A stretch of 64,000 bases of DNA from Xanthomonas sp. DAR 80977 (GCF_041240605.1 NZ_CP162487.1:62001-126000), one strand, 5' to 3'; shown: positions 33,414 to 42,961, counted from the first letter of the stretch. Translations and numbers: made by a program. The notes: generated from the sequence alone by a model not told the origin.

Positions 33414-33513
33414 TCGGCCCGCACGCACACCAACCAGATGCAAATGAAGGTCGGCACCACACGCACCGCATCGATCACACCCAACACCCTTTCCCCCGCA
33501 ATCGGAGACACCC

Positions 33514-34170
33514 ATGAAAATCGCACTGATGAATGAGTTCAGCCAGGCCGGCAAGAACCCGGCGATCCTGCAGCAGCTCAACGACGTGGCCGGCGAGCAG
33601 GGCCACAGCGTGTTCAACGTCGGCATGGACGGCGACAACGACCATCGCCTGACCTACATCCACCTGGGCATCGTCGCCAGCCTGCTGCTGAATTCCAAGG
33701 CGGTGGATTTCGTCGTCGCCGGCTGCGGCACCGGCCAGGGCGCGATGATGTCGCTCAACGCCTACCCGGGCGTGTTCTGCGGCTACTGCATCGAGCCGAC
33801 CGACGCCTACCTGTTCGCCCAGGTCAACAACGGCAACGCGCTGGCGCTGGCCTTCGCCAAGGGCTACGGCTGGGGCGCGGAGATCAACGTGCGCTACATC
33901 TTCGAGAAGGCCTTCAGCGGCGAGCGCGGCATGGGCTATCCGGCCGAGCGCCGCGAATCGCAGCAGGCCAATGCCGGCATCCTGGCGCAGGTCAAGCAGG
34001 CAACCGCCAAGTCCTACCTGGACGGCCTGCGCGCGCTGGATCCGGAGCTGGTCAAGCAGGCGGTCGGCGGCGAGCGCTTCCAGCAGTGCTTCTTCGACAA
34101 CGCGCAGGATGCGCAGATCCGCGCCTTCGTCGCCGGCGTGCTGGGCAAGCCCGAAGCCGCGGCGGCCTGA
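33514..34170 (+). CDS. RpiB/LacAB-family isomerase, DhuI-like
   Basis: A 218-residue protein; TCGGAG lies 9 nt before ATG 33514. The N-terminal RpiB/LacA/LacB fold is clear (MKIALMNEFSQAGKNPAILQQL, HSVFNVGM, FVVAGCGTGQGAMMSLNAYPGVFCGYC, FAQVNNGNALALAFAKGYGWGAE), with a longer C-terminal part (GMGYPAERRESQQANAGILAQVKQ). This longer RpiB variant corresponds to DhuI, shown in streptococci to carry out the same 4-deoxy-5-ketouronate isomerisation as KduI. With kduI two genes upstream, the locus may hold two non-homologous enzymes for one step, or DhuI acts on another uronate. Confidence 0.75.
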   Translation: MKIALMNEFSQAGKNPAILQQLNDVAGEQGHSVFNVGMDGDNDHRLTYIHLGIVASLLLNSKAVDFVVAGCGTGQGAMMSLNAYPGVFCGYCIEPTDAYLFAQVNNGNALALAFAKGYGWGAEINVRYIFEKAFSGERGMGYPAERRESQQANAGILAQVKQATAKSYLDGLRALDPELVKQAVGGERFQQCFFDNAQDAQIRAFVAGVLGKPEAAAA

Positions 34171-34180
34171 CCGCATCGAG

Positions 34181-34215
34181 CCCCTTTCCCGCGGGAGAGG
34201 GGTTGGGGTGAGGGC
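34181..34215 (-). repeat. Dispersed repeat B (CCTCACCCCAACCCCTCTCC), reversed copy
   Basis: CCCCTTTCCCGCGGGAGAGG followed by GGTTGGGGTGAGGG. The same repeat occurs on the + strand at 41470, 42771 and 62873. Each contains a short CTCTCCC/GGGAGAG hairpin. Confidence 0.65.
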
Positions 34216-34316
34216 CTAACGGTTCGACCAACCCGCACCGCGCTTTCCTGTCGCCTCGCCCCGCCCGCCGTGACAGCGGTGGCGGCGCAAGCGCGGACAC
34301 CGCACCGGAGCCCAGC

Positions 34317-35453
34317 ATGCGCCTGCTCTTGTCCGTATTGCTGTCGCTCGGCGCAGGAATCGCCTGCGCCGAGCCGCAACGCGTGTTCATCGCCGGCGAC
34401 TCCACCGCCGCCGACTACGGCCCCGAGCGCGCGCCGCAGGCTGGTTGGGGCCAGGCGCTGCAGAGCTACCTGGATCCGGCCGCCTGGCAGGTGCGCAACC
34501 ACGCCAAGGGCGGGCGCAGCGCGCGCAGCTTCATCGCCGAAGGCCGCCTCGACGCGATCGCCAGGGACCTGCGCCGCGGCGACGTGCTGCTGATCCAGTT
34601 CGGCCACAACGACGCCAAGGTCGAAGACCCCAGCCGCTACGACGATCCGCAGCAGGCCTACCCGCAATTCCTGTCGCGCTACGTGGCGCTGGCCCGCGAC
34701 AAGGGCGCCACGCCGATCCTGCTCACCCCGGCCGCGCGCCTGCTCTACGACTTCGGCTCGCTGCTCGACACGCATGGGCTCTACACCCAGGCGGTGCAGC
34801 GCCTGGCCGCCGAGCAGCAGGTGCCGCTGATCGATCTCAACGCCAGCAGCAGCGCCTGGATCCGCGCGCTGGGCGAACAGGCGGCCAGGCCGTACTTCCT
34901 GTTCGTGCCGGAACAGGGCAAGGCCGACGGTACCCATTTCAGCCACGCCGGCGCGGCCGCGGTGGCCTGCCTGGTGGTGCGCGACTGGGCGGCGCTGCAG
35001 CCGGCGCTGCAGACGCAGCTGCGCCGCGACATCGACTGCGGCATGCCGGCGGGCGCCGCCGTGCCGGCGCCGCATGCCCCGGCGACGCAAGCGACACCGT
35101 CGACGGCGCTGGTGATGCAGGAGCGCGACCTCGCCCGAACGCAACCCGGCCCGCACGGCGGCCCCGGCCAGACCACCGCCTATCCGTTCTTCGCCGATGC
35201 GCAGGGATTGGCATTCGTGCTGCGCAAGCGCGTGCTGCACAAGGGCGCCGGCATCGGCCTGCACCTGCACGACAAGGACGAGATCTACTACATCGTCAGC
35301 GGGCACGGCCTGTACGCGCTGGACGGCACGCAATACGCGGTCGGCCCCGGCCATGCGCTGCTGATTCGGCCGGGCAGCACGCACGCGCTGCAGCAGGTGG
35401 GCGAGGACGACCTGGTGGTGATGGTGGCGTATCCGGCCGCGCCGCAGCCCTGA
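34317..35453 (+). CDS. Exported SGNH rhamnogalacturonan acetylesterase fused to a cupin domain
   Basis: A 378-residue protein with signal peptide (LLLSVLLSLGAGIACA). Residues about 20-235 are an SGNH esterase: AGDSTA (Ser29), KGGRSARSF (Gly block), FGHND (Asn98) and DGTHFSHAG (Asp204, His207), the rhamnogalacturonan acetylesterase pattern. A Pro/Ala linker (about 243-262) leads to a C-terminal cupin (about 265-375) with H316, H318, E322 and H356 as metal ligands in GLHLHDKDE and STHALQQ. Most family members stop after the esterase. The cupin may bind a sugar acid or isomerise it. It ends the run of uronate genes. Confidence 0.83.
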   Translation: MRLLLSVLLSLGAGIACAEPQRVFIAGDSTAADYGPERAPQAGWGQALQSYLDPAAWQVRNHAKGGRSARSFIAEGRLDAIARDLRRGDVLLIQFGHNDAKVEDPSRYDDPQQAYPQFLSRYVALARDKGATPILLTPAARLLYDFGSLLDTHGLYTQAVQRLAAEQQVPLIDLNASSSAWIRALGEQAARPYFLFVPEQGKADGTHFSHAGAAAVACLVVRDWAALQPALQTQLRRDIDCGMPAGAAVPAPHAPATQATPSTALVMQERDLARTQPGPHGGPGQTTAYPFFADAQGLAFVLRKRVLHKGAGIGLHLHDKDEIYYIVSGHGLYALDGTQYAVGPGHALLIRPGSTHALQQVGEDDLVVMVAYPAAPQP

Positions 35454-35581
35454 ATCGCGCGCGCCGCGGCGGTTTCGTCGCGCCATTGGCCCGCTTCGTC
35501 GCAGCGCGGTGGCGCAGCGGCGATGCCGCCCCCTAACATCCGGTCCGGCGTCACGACCCGCGTGGCGGAAGGATCGGGACG

Positions 35582-36790
35582 ATGCGCAAGGCTAGAAGGA
35601 GGGCGGCAGCGATGGCGATGGTGCTCGGGCTGCTGTGTGGCCAGGCCGCAGCCGGCGAACAGGACCCGGCGCCGATGGCCGCCGAACGACTGGACCGGGT
35701 CATCGAGCAGCGGATGCGCGAGGGCGGCATGGTCGGCGTCGGCGCGGCGATCATCGTCGACAAGCGCCTGCTGTGGACGAAAGGCTATGGCTTCGCCGAT
35801 CGCGAGCGCGCGATCGCATTCACGCCGGACACGGTGATGAACATCGGCTCGATCAGCAAGACCGTCACCGGCGCGGCGCTGATGCGCGCGGTGCAGGACG
35901 GCAAGCTGTCGCTGGATGCGGACATCAACACCTACCTGCCGTTCGAGGTGCGCAACCCGTCGTTTCCGGATGTGCCGATCACGCTCAGGCAACTCGCCAC
36001 CCACACCTCCTCGATCGCCGATCGTTGGGCGGTCTACGAGCGCACCTATCACTACGGCGGCGATTCGCCGGAGTCGCTGGCGAGCTTCCTGACGGACTAC
36101 TTCACCCCGGGCCGGCCACGCTATGCGCAGGACAACTTCGTGCAGGCCAGGCCGGGCACGCACCGCGAATACTCCAACATCGGCGCCGGGCTGGCGGGCT
36201 ACATCGTCGAGCGCGCGGTCGGCGAACGGCTCGACGTCTACACCCGGCAACACATCTTCGCGCCGCTGGGCATGCGCAACACGGCCTGGTTCCTGTCCGA
36301 CGTGCCAGAACAGCGCCACGCACGCTTGTATGTCGCGCAGAACGGGCTATCGATCCCGATCCCGCTGTACGGCGGCACCACCTATCCGGACGGCGGCGTG
36401 CGCACCTCGGTGGCGGACCTGTCCCGGTTCTTCCTCGCCCTGCTCAACGACGGCGCCTACGATGGCGCGCGGATCCTGCAGCGGCGCTCGGTGCGGGAGA
36501 TGCTGCGCTTCCAGTACACCGCGGCCAACAAGCCGGACAACGTGGCGCTGGACGAGAAGAACTCCGGCATCTTCTGGTCGACCAAGTTCGACGTGACCCG
36601 CATCGGCCACGGCGGATCCGATCCCGGGGTGAAGACGGAGATGCTGAGCGATCTGGACAAGCGGATCGGGGTGATCGTGTTCACCAACACGTCGCTGGGC
36701 GACGAACAGATGTCCGTGTACACCGCGATCATCGAGGCGCTGTGGGCGCGCGCGCTGACGCTGGAGCACGAGCGCACGCAACGGCGCTGA
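35582..36790 (+). CDS. Exported serine hydrolase, class C beta-lactamase family
   Basis: A 402-residue protein with basic N terminus and signal peptide (MAMVLGLLCGQAAAG). Motifs are S90-I-S-K93 (nucleophile and base), YSN in HREYSNIGAG, and GHGGSDPG. This family includes esterases, D-aminopeptidases and carboxypeptidases; real beta-lactamase function is not implied. No partner gene in tight spacing. Confidence 0.83.
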   Translation: MRKARRRAAAMAMVLGLLCGQAAAGEQDPAPMAAERLDRVIEQRMREGGMVGVGAAIIVDKRLLWTKGYGFADRERAIAFTPDTVMNIGSISKTVTGAALMRAVQDGKLSLDADINTYLPFEVRNPSFPDVPITLRQLATHTSSIADRWAVYERTYHYGGDSPESLASFLTDYFTPGRPRYAQDNFVQARPGTHREYSNIGAGLAGYIVERAVGERLDVYTRQHIFAPLGMRNTAWFLSDVPEQRHARLYVAQNGLSIPIPLYGGTTYPDGGVRTSVADLSRFFLALLNDGAYDGARILQRRSVREMLRFQYTAANKPDNVALDEKNSGIFWSTKFDVTRIGHGGSDPGVKTEMLSDLDKRIGVIVFTNTSLGDEQMSVYTAIIEALWARALTLEHERTQRR

Positions 36791-37007
36791 GCGCGCGCAT
36801 GTCGCCGCCGTACATGGCGTCGCGGCCAACGCGGCACCGCGAAGACGGGACCGGCCGCGGCAGGCATCGGCGTCTGCGCCGCACGATCTCAGGGTCTGGC
36901 CGAGTGGCAGGGGCGCGGTCGGCGCCTAGTGTCGCAGTCGCCGCGCACCGCGGCCGCACCGCGGCTGCATCCGCGCAGCGCCCCTTTGCCGACAACAGGA
37001 AAACGCC

Positions 37008-37358
37008 ATGAACACGTCCATCCGCCGCACGTCCTTCTATGCCGCCTGCCTGCTGGTGCAGGGCCTGGTGCTCGCCCCGCAAGCACGGGCCAACAGCGCC
37101 TGGAATCTCGAATTCGCATTCGACGGCCCCGGCGCGCGGCCATCGGTGGCGACGCTGAGGAACTACATCCTGGCCTGCGTTCCGGCGCGCAGCGTGGTCA
37201 ATGCGCCGCTGCCCGGGACCGCGTCGGGGCCGTTCGCGCTGACCACGCCGCCGATCAATGGGCGCGAACTGACCGATGCCGCCGTCTACACCTACTTGAA
37301 CGGCTGCAACCGGAAACCGGCCAGCGTCACCGGCATCGCGGTCCTGGGCGACGACTGA
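37008..37358 (+). CDS. Exported hypothetical protein
   Basis: A 116-residue protein with signal peptide (FYAACLLVQGLVLAPQARA) and AACAGGAAA before ATG 37008. The mature part has two cysteines (LACVP and NGCNRKP) and a repetitive Gly/Pro-rich sequence. No known domain. The 217 bp upstream hold no gene or strong signal. Confidence 0.5.
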   Translation: MNTSIRRTSFYAACLLVQGLVLAPQARANSAWNLEFAFDGPGARPSVATLRNYILACVPARSVVNAPLPGTASGPFALTTPPINGRELTDAAVYTYLNGCNRKPASVTGIAVLGDD

Positions 37359-37406
37359 GCCCGCACGTCGGCAGCGCACGCCCCGGCTGCGCTGCCCGCT
37401 GCGACA

Positions 37407-38297
37407 TCACACGTCGCCGTCGCGGCTCCAGCCCTCGCCGCTGCCGCGCTGGTACACGCGGTCCCCGGCCCGCACGTCGCCGGCGGCGACGTGCTCCTGG
37501 CCGGCCAGCTGCGCGTAGAGCGGGGTGAAGTCCGGCGCCGTCGCCTGCATCAACTGCTCGAAGCTGTCGATGACGAAGTAGGTCTTCTGGTAGCTGTCGA
37601 TGCGGTAGCGGGTGCGCATGATCCGCGCCAGGTCGAAGCCGATGCGGTTGGGCGCGGCCGATTCCAGCGCGTACAGCGATTCGCCCTTGGACGAGACGAT
37701 GCCGGCGCCGAAGATGCGCAGGCCATCGGCGCTGGCGATCAACCCGAATTCCACCGTGTACCAGTACAGGCGGGTGAGGTTCTGCAGCGCCTCCGGGCCG
37801 ATGCCGTGCGCCTTCACCCCGCCGCGTCCGTAGGCCTGCATGTAGTCGGCGAACAGCGGGTTCATCAGCAGCGGCACGTGGCCGAACAGGTCGTGGAACA
37901 GGTCTGGTTCGGCGATGTAGTCGATCTGCTCGGGGCGGCGGATCCACCAGGTCACCGGGAAGCGGCGGTTGGCCAGGTGGTCGAAGAAATCCAGCTCCGG
38001 CAGCAGGCCTTCGACCCCGACCAGGGTCCAGCCGGTGGCCGCGCCCAGCACCTCGTTGAGCTGCTCGAAGCGCGGGATCGCCTGCGGGTTCATGCCCATC
38101 GCGTCCTGCGCCTGCAGGAATTCGTCGCAGGCGCGGCCGACCAGCAGTTCGCGCTGGCGCCGGTACAGGGTGCCCCAGGTGGCATGGTCGTCGGCGCTGT
38201 AGCTGTCCCACGGCTGCGCGACCACGGCGGTGGTGTAGACCGGCACATAGCCCTTGTCGGTCTGCTGGTGTTCGACGCGGCGCGGTGCGGTGTCCAT
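37407..38297 (-). CDS. phhA: Phenylalanine-4-hydroxylase
   Basis: A 296-residue monomeric aromatic amino acid hydroxylase. Iron ligands H135 and H140 (LFHDLFGH) and E183 (YTVEFGL) are all present. It turns phenylalanine into tyrosine with tetrahydropterin and oxygen. CGGAGC precedes the start at 38297; the longer ORF to 38501 crosses the divergent promoter and is not used. It is divergent from an Lrp-type regulator 128 bp away, a conserved pairing in Xanthomonadaceae. Confidence 0.96.
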   Translation of the reverse strand: MDTAPRRVEHQQTDKGYVPVYTTAVVAQPWDSYSADDHATWGTLYRRQRELLVGRACDEFLQAQDAMGMNPQAIPRFEQLNEVLGAATGWTLVGVEGLLPELDFFDHLANRRFPVTWWIRRPEQIDYIAEPDLFHDLFGHVPLLMNPLFADYMQAYGRGGVKAHGIGPEALQNLTRLYWYTVEFGLIASADGLRIFGAGIVSSKGESLYALESAAPNRIGFDLARIMRTRYRIDSYQKTYFVIDSFEQLMQATAPDFTPLYAQLAGQEHVAAGDVRAGDRVYQRGSGEGWSRDGDV

Positions 38298-38424
38298 GGT
38301 CGGCGCTCCGGAGGGGAATGACCACGATGGTAGGCGCCAAGCCACGCAATGGGCTTGCGAAGTTGCGCGATTCCGGCCGCTGGGCGCAAGATCGTTGCGT
38401 CGAATCAATGTTGCAGAGCAATAA

Positions 38425-38904
38425 ATGACCGAATCGGCCCTGTTCGACCGCACCGACCTGCGCCTGCTGGCCCTGCTGCAGCGGCAGGGCCGCGCCAGCA
38501 ACGCCGAGTTGGCCGCGCAGGTGAACCTGTCGCCGTCGGCCTGCCTGCGCCGGGTGCAGCGGCTGGAGGCCGAGGGCGTGGTCGCCGGCTACGCGGCGCG
38601 GCTGGTGCCCGGCGCGATCGGCCTGGGCCTGCAGGCCTTCGTGCGCGTGCAGCTGGAAAAGCATGGACAGAGCGGCATCGCCCATTTCGCCGACAGCGTG
38701 CAGGGCTGGGACGAAGTGGTCGCCTGCCATGCGCTGACCGGCGACATGGACTACCTGTTGCACGTCTACGTGCGCGACCTGACCCACTTCTCCGCGTTCC
38801 TGCTGGACAAGCTGCTCAATGCCGCCGGCGTGGCCGACGTCAATTCCAGCTTCGTGCTGCGCACGGTCAAGGACTTCGCCGGCCTGCCGCTGCCGCGCGG
38901 CTGA
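38425..38904 (+). CDS. Lrp/AsnC family regulator
   Basis: A 159-residue protein. An N-terminal HTH (about 8-57: LFDRTDLRLLALLQRQGRASNAELAAQVNLSPSACLRRVQRLEAEGVV) is followed by a RAM ligand-binding domain (EVVACHALTGDMDYLLHVYVRDL, VNSSFVLRTVKDFAGLPL). It most likely senses an aromatic amino acid and controls phhA, its divergent neighbour. Confidence 0.9.
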   Translation: MTESALFDRTDLRLLALLQRQGRASNAELAAQVNLSPSACLRRVQRLEAEGVVAGYAARLVPGAIGLGLQAFVRVQLEKHGQSGIAHFADSVQGWDEVVACHALTGDMDYLLHVYVRDLTHFSAFLLDKLLNAAGVADVNSSFVLRTVKDFAGLPLPRG

Positions 38905-39154
38905 GCCCGTCCGGGCGGCGGCGATCCGTGTCGAAGTGTGACAGCGCTTGTTAAGTTGTTGCTAACGATTTACATTTGCGTCCGCGACGGCCGCAACCGG
39001 CCCAGCGCCTCCCGCTCGATCCCGCCAGCCCCGACCCTGGGCCAGCCATGCCGGATATCCGTGCCGTGGAGCCCGTCTGCGCCCGTTCGTTTCCCCTCCC
39101 CCTCCCGGTGGCGCGCCAGCGCTGGTGCCGCCGCCCAACGACGACGCCGATTCC

Positions 39155-41350
39155 ATGACCCGCTCCGTTCCGCGCCACCTGCTGCACCTCGCCCTGCTGT
39201 CCGTCCTGTCCGCTGCCGCCGTGCCGCTGCGCGCCGCCGAGGCCGACGCCAGTCAGCCCACCACGCTGGACAAGGTCGAGGTCAGCGGCAGCCCCTCGCG
39301 CGCGCAGCCGTCGACCACCACGCGGCTGCCGCTGACGCTGCAGGAGACACCGCAGTCGGTCAGCGTGCTCGGGCTGCAGCGGCTGGAAGAGGAATCGCTG
39401 TTCAGCATCAACGACGTGATGCGCAACGTCACCGGCGTCAACGTGTCCTTCTACGACACGCAGCGCCCGCTGTACTTCGCGCGCGGCTTCCAGATCACCG
39501 ATTTCCAGGTCGACGGCCTGCCCACCTACAGCGGCTCCACCAACCAGGAATACGACATGGTCTTCTACGACCGCGTCGAGGTGATCCGCGGCGCCAACGG
39601 CCTGCTCAGCGGCGCGGGCATTCCCTCGGCCACGGTCAACATGCTGCGCAAGCGCCCCGGCAAGACCTTCGATGCGTCGTTCGCGGCCACCGCCGGCAGC
39701 TGGGACTTCCGCCGCACCCAGGCCGACGTGACCGCGCCGCTCAGCGACGATGGCCGCTTCCGCAGCCGCTTCGTCGCCGCCTGGCAGGACCGCGACTACT
39801 ACTACGACCACTACCGCGAGCAGAAGATGTCGGGCATGGCGGTGCTGGAAGGCGACCTGACCGAGTCCACCACGGTGACCGTCGGCTACCAGCGCCAGGA
39901 CAACGACCCGGTCGGCTCGACCTGGGGCACGGTGCCGTACTTCGCCGCCGATGGCTCCTTCGCCGACCTGCCCAGCTCGACCAACCTGGCGCCGAAGTGG
40001 GCGTACTGGAAGCGCGACACGCATACCGCCTTCGCCAACCTGGAGCAACGCTTCGGCGAGGACTGGTTGCTGAAGGTCAACGTCGCCCGCACCGAGGGCG
40101 ACGTGCGCAACCTGCGCGTGTACGGCAGCGGCTACCCGGACACGCGCGACGGCAGCGGCATCTACCTGCGCGCCGCCGCCGGCGAGACCGCGGACAGGCG
40201 CGACGGCGCGGACGTGTACCTGTCCGGCACGTTCCCGCTGTTCGGCCGCGACCACGATCTGGTCGTCGGCGGCAGCTGGCAGGACCTGCAGTCGACCACC
40301 TCCACCCTGGCGCTGCGCTATCCCGGCGACTGGGCCACCTGCGGGCGCGAGCGCTGCTATTACATCCCCAACGTCTACGACTGGGACGGCGACATTTCCG
40401 AGATCACCTACGCGCGCACCGGCGCCTCGCGCGTGGCCCGCACCACCCAGCGCGGCGTGTACGCATCCACCCGCCTGCGCCTGGCCGAGCCGCTGTCGCT
40501 GATCGCCGGCGCGCGGCTGAGTTCGTGGACGACGCGCACGCACAACTTCAACGCCAGCGGCGTCTACACCGGCACCAGCGGGCGCTACCGGGTCAGCGAC
40601 GAAGTGACGCCATACGTCGGCCTGGTCTACACGCTCACCCCGGACATCTCCGCCTACGCCAGCTACACCGAGATCTTCAATCCGCAGAACTACAAGGACA
40701 AGGACAACAACCTGCTGGCGCCGGTGCAGGGGTCCAACCGCGAAGCGGGCCTCAAGGCCACGCTGTTCGGCGGCCGCGCGCTGCTCGGCGCCGCATTGTT
40801 CGAGGCGCGGCAGGACAACTACGCGGTGCGCGACATGAGCCAGCCGGAGGCCTCGCTGCCCGACGGCAGTTCGGCCTACATCGGCGTCGACGGCACCAAG
40901 AGCCGCGGCTGGGAACTGGACTTCAATGGCGAGCTGCGCCCGGGCTGGACGCTCAACGCCGGCTACACCCGCGCCAAGGTCACCCGCGCGCCCACCGACG
41001 CGATCTACGCCAACCTGCCGGAGGACTACCTGCAGCTGTCCACCCAGGTGCGCCTGCCGGGCGCCTGGCAGCGCCTGAGCATCGGCGGCGGGCTCAGCTG
41101 GCAGAGCGCGGTGCGCGGCTACAACATCCCGCGCCCGGTCGGCGGCGGCAGCGGCGCCGAGACCGCGGTCACCGTGGTGCAGGACGCGTACACGCTGGTG
41201 CACCTCAACGCGAACTACCAGCTGAGCGCGCAGTGGACCGCGACGCTGGCGGTACGCAATGCGCTGGACAAGAAGTACTGGGCGAATCTGGATTACCAGA
41301 ACTACGGCGAGCCGCGTTTCGTCAGCTTCACCCTGCGCTGGCGTTACTGA
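39155..41350 (+). CDS. TonB-dependent siderophore receptor (FhuE/FpvA type)
   Basis: A 731-residue receptor. ATG 39155 is used; a GTG 30 bp earlier is possible and neither has a good ribosome binding site. It has a signal peptide (LLHLALLSVLSAAAVPLRA), a TonB box (LDKVEVSG) and a plug with TLQETPQSVSVLGLQRLEE, VMRNVTGVNVSFYD, YFARGFQITDFQVDG and VEVIRGANGLLSGAG, which is the ferric hydroxamate/catecholate receptor pattern. The barrel ends in VSFTLRWRY. No biosynthesis or uptake partner lies next to it. Confidence 0.9.
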   Translation: MTRSVPRHLLHLALLSVLSAAAVPLRAAEADASQPTTLDKVEVSGSPSRAQPSTTTRLPLTLQETPQSVSVLGLQRLEEESLFSINDVMRNVTGVNVSFYDTQRPLYFARGFQITDFQVDGLPTYSGSTNQEYDMVFYDRVEVIRGANGLLSGAGIPSATVNMLRKRPGKTFDASFAATAGSWDFRRTQADVTAPLSDDGRFRSRFVAAWQDRDYYYDHYREQKMSGMAVLEGDLTESTTVTVGYQRQDNDPVGSTWGTVPYFAADGSFADLPSSTNLAPKWAYWKRDTHTAFANLEQRFGEDWLLKVNVARTEGDVRNLRVYGSGYPDTRDGSGIYLRAAAGETADRRDGADVYLSGTFPLFGRDHDLVVGGSWQDLQSTTSTLALRYPGDWATCGRERCYYIPNVYDWDGDISEITYARTGASRVARTTQRGVYASTRLRLAEPLSLIAGARLSSWTTRTHNFNASGVYTGTSGRYRVSDEVTPYVGLVYTLTPDISAYASYTEIFNPQNYKDKDNNLLAPVQGSNREAGLKATLFGGRALLGAALFEARQDNYAVRDMSQPEASLPDGSSAYIGVDGTKSRGWELDFNGELRPGWTLNAGYTRAKVTRAPTDAIYANLPEDYLQLSTQVRLPGAWQRLSIGGGLSWQSAVRGYNIPRPVGGGSGAETAVTVVQDAYTLVHLNANYQLSAQWTATLAVRNALDKKYWANLDYQNYGEPRFVSFTLRWRY

Positions 41351-41373
41351 GGATCGGCACGGCGGCGGCGGTT

Positions 41374-41507
41374 CCCTTCTCTCTGCGGGAGAAGGTGCCC
41401 CGAAGGGGCGGATGAGGGGACGGGCGTAAGCCTCGTGCACCCCAAACTCCGCGAGATGCCTCGCGCCTTACCCTCACCCCAACCCCTCTCCCGGTGGGAG
41501 AGGGGCT
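41374..41507 (+). repeat. Dispersed repeats A (part) and B between receptor and patatin genes
   Basis: CTTCTCTCTGCGGGAGAAGG then TGCCCCGAAGGGGCGGATGAG at 41374-41417 is a short form of composite repeat A. CCTCACCCCAACCCCTCTCC with GGTGGGAGAGGGG at 41471-41506 is repeat B. The second lies at the end of the convergent patatin gene and its hairpin may end both transcripts. Confidence 0.6.
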
Positions 41508-41510
41508 AGC

Positions 41511-42539
41511 TCACTCCTGCTTCTTGCACGGATCGTCGCGGCCGATCAGGCGGCCCAGGCGCGAGCGCGGCTCGCACGGCGGCGGCGCCGGTTGCGCGGC
41601 CTTGGCCGCGGCCGCGGCGGCCGCCGCGCGCTGTTGCTGCAGCTGCGCCAGCTTGGCCTTGATCTGCGGCATCGCCGCCAGCGCGGCCTTCTCGCCTTCC
41701 AGGATGGCGGCGTTGCGCTGGGCGAAATCGGCGGCGCCGATGTCGTTGACCTTGGGCCGGATCACGATGTCGGCGCGCGCCAATTCCTGCTGGCCCAGGC
41801 GCTGGCCCATGATCGCGATCGACTGGTTGACGATGCCGAGCATGCCGGCCGGGTTCTTGCCGCTGGCCTTGCTGGAGATGTCCACCGCGACCACGAAGTC
41901 GGCGCCGAGCTGGCGCGCGGCGTCCACCGGCACCGGGCTGACCACGCCGCCGTCGACGTAGTGGAACTTGCCGATGGTCACCGGTTCGAACACGCCGGGG
42001 ATGCTGCTCGAGGCGCGCACTGCCTGGCCGGCGTTGCCGCGCACGAACACGGTGCGCTCGCCATCTTCCAGGCGCGTGGACACCGCGGCGAAGGGCTTGC
42101 CGAGCTTCTCGATCGGGCGGTTCTTGAGCTGCGCGTTGACGTAGTCCTGCAGCGCCTGGCCCTGCACCAGGCCGCCGGAGAACAGGCGCATGTCGCGGAT
42201 GCTGCTCTCGTCCAGCGCCACCGCGGCCTGCTGCATCTGGAACGCGTCCATGCCGCTGGCGTACAGCGCGCCGACCACGCTGCCGGCGCTGGTGCCGGAC
42301 ACCACCACCGGCTCCAGCCCGTTGGCTTGCAGCATCTTGATCACGCCGATATGGGCGAAGCCCTTGGCCGCGCCGCCGCCCAGGGCGATGCCGATGCGCA
42401 GCGGCTTGGCCGCGGCGGTCGGCGCCGGGCCCACCACCACCGGTGCCGGCGGCGCCGGCTTGGGCTCGCCGCCGCATGCCGCGAGCAGGCCGAACAGGAA
42501 CAGGGACAGGAGCAGGCGCGGGGAACGGAAGGCGGTCAT
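41511..42539 (-). CDS. Patatin-like phospholipase lipoprotein (RssA-like)
   Basis: A 341-residue protein. The start at 42539 is used because the leader then ends in a clean lipobox (FLFGLLAACGG). Patatin features: oxyanion loop GGGAAKG (54-60), GTSAG (82-86, nucleophile Ser84) and the DGG of HYVDGGVVSPVPV. The C-terminal ~40 residues are an Ala/Gln-rich helix ending in a basic tail (RSRLGRLIGRDDPCKKQE). It is likely to be a membrane-bound lipid acyl hydrolase facing the periplasm. Confidence 0.88.
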   Translation of the reverse strand: MTAFRSPRLLLSLFLFGLLAACGGEPKPAPPAPVVVGPAPTAAAKPLRIGIALGGGAAKGFAHIGVIKMLQANGLEPVVVSGTSAGSVVGALYASGMDAFQMQQAAVALDESSIRDMRLFSGGLVQGQALQDYVNAQLKNRPIEKLGKPFAAVSTRLEDGERTVFVRGNAGQAVRASSSIPGVFEPVTIGKFHYVDGGVVSPVPVDAARQLGADFVVAVDISSKASGKNPAGMLGIVNQSIAIMGQRLGQQELARADIVIRPKVNDIGAADFAQRNAAILEGEKAALAAMPQIKAKLAQLQQQRAAAAAAAAKAAQPAPPPCEPRSRLGRLIGRDDPCKKQE

Positions 42540-42961
42540 GGGTGCGGCGTCGAGGAAGGAGAGGGCGGAGCCGGCGCGAGCATACCGGGATCGGCCTGCA
42601 CCGCCCACGACCGGAGGTCATGCAGTGGCCTGCGCCGGCGCGGCGCACCGCGGCTGGCGAACGCCACGCCGCCGTGTGCGGGGGAGCCACGCGGCTTGCG
42701 CAATCTGGTCGTGGATGCAGCGGGCGGTGCGGCGCCTTGCTTCCAGTTCTGCGGGACGCGTCGCGACGGACCCTCACCCCAACCCCTCTCCCGAGGGGAG
42801 AGGGGCCAAGGCGGGCTGCGGCTGTTCCCTGCGTCCGTCGGGATCATGGCCCACTTGGTGGAAGGTCGCTCGCAGTCGCGGCGATGGCGCACGCCATGGC
42901 AGCTGCCGCCCGCACCGGCCGCCATCGCCGCGACTGCGGCAACGCCGGCCACGCAGCCGCC
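42540..42961. other. Gene-free interval with dispersed repeat B and a 19-bp inverted repeat
   Basis: No gene seen. It holds repeat B at 42771-42806 and the large inverted repeat at 42871-42938. Both flanking genes run on the minus strand. Confidence 0.6.
42871..42938. repeat. Perfect 19-bp inverted repeat
   Basis: CGCAGTCGCGGCGATGGCG (42871-42889) and its exact complement (42920-42938), 30-bp loop. It lies 23 bp downstream of the AIM24 gene stop and would form a very stable hairpin; it has no T tract in either direction. It could end or protect the AIM24 mRNA. Confidence 0.75.

Noticed and set aside
35582..36790. Antibiotic-resistance beta-lactamase
   Set aside because: SxxK, YSN and HGG motifs place it in the broad class C-like serine hydrolase family, which mostly lacks beta-lactamase function.
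38951..41440. An 829-codon minus-strand frame
   Set aside because: Antisense shadow of the siderophore receptor at 39155.
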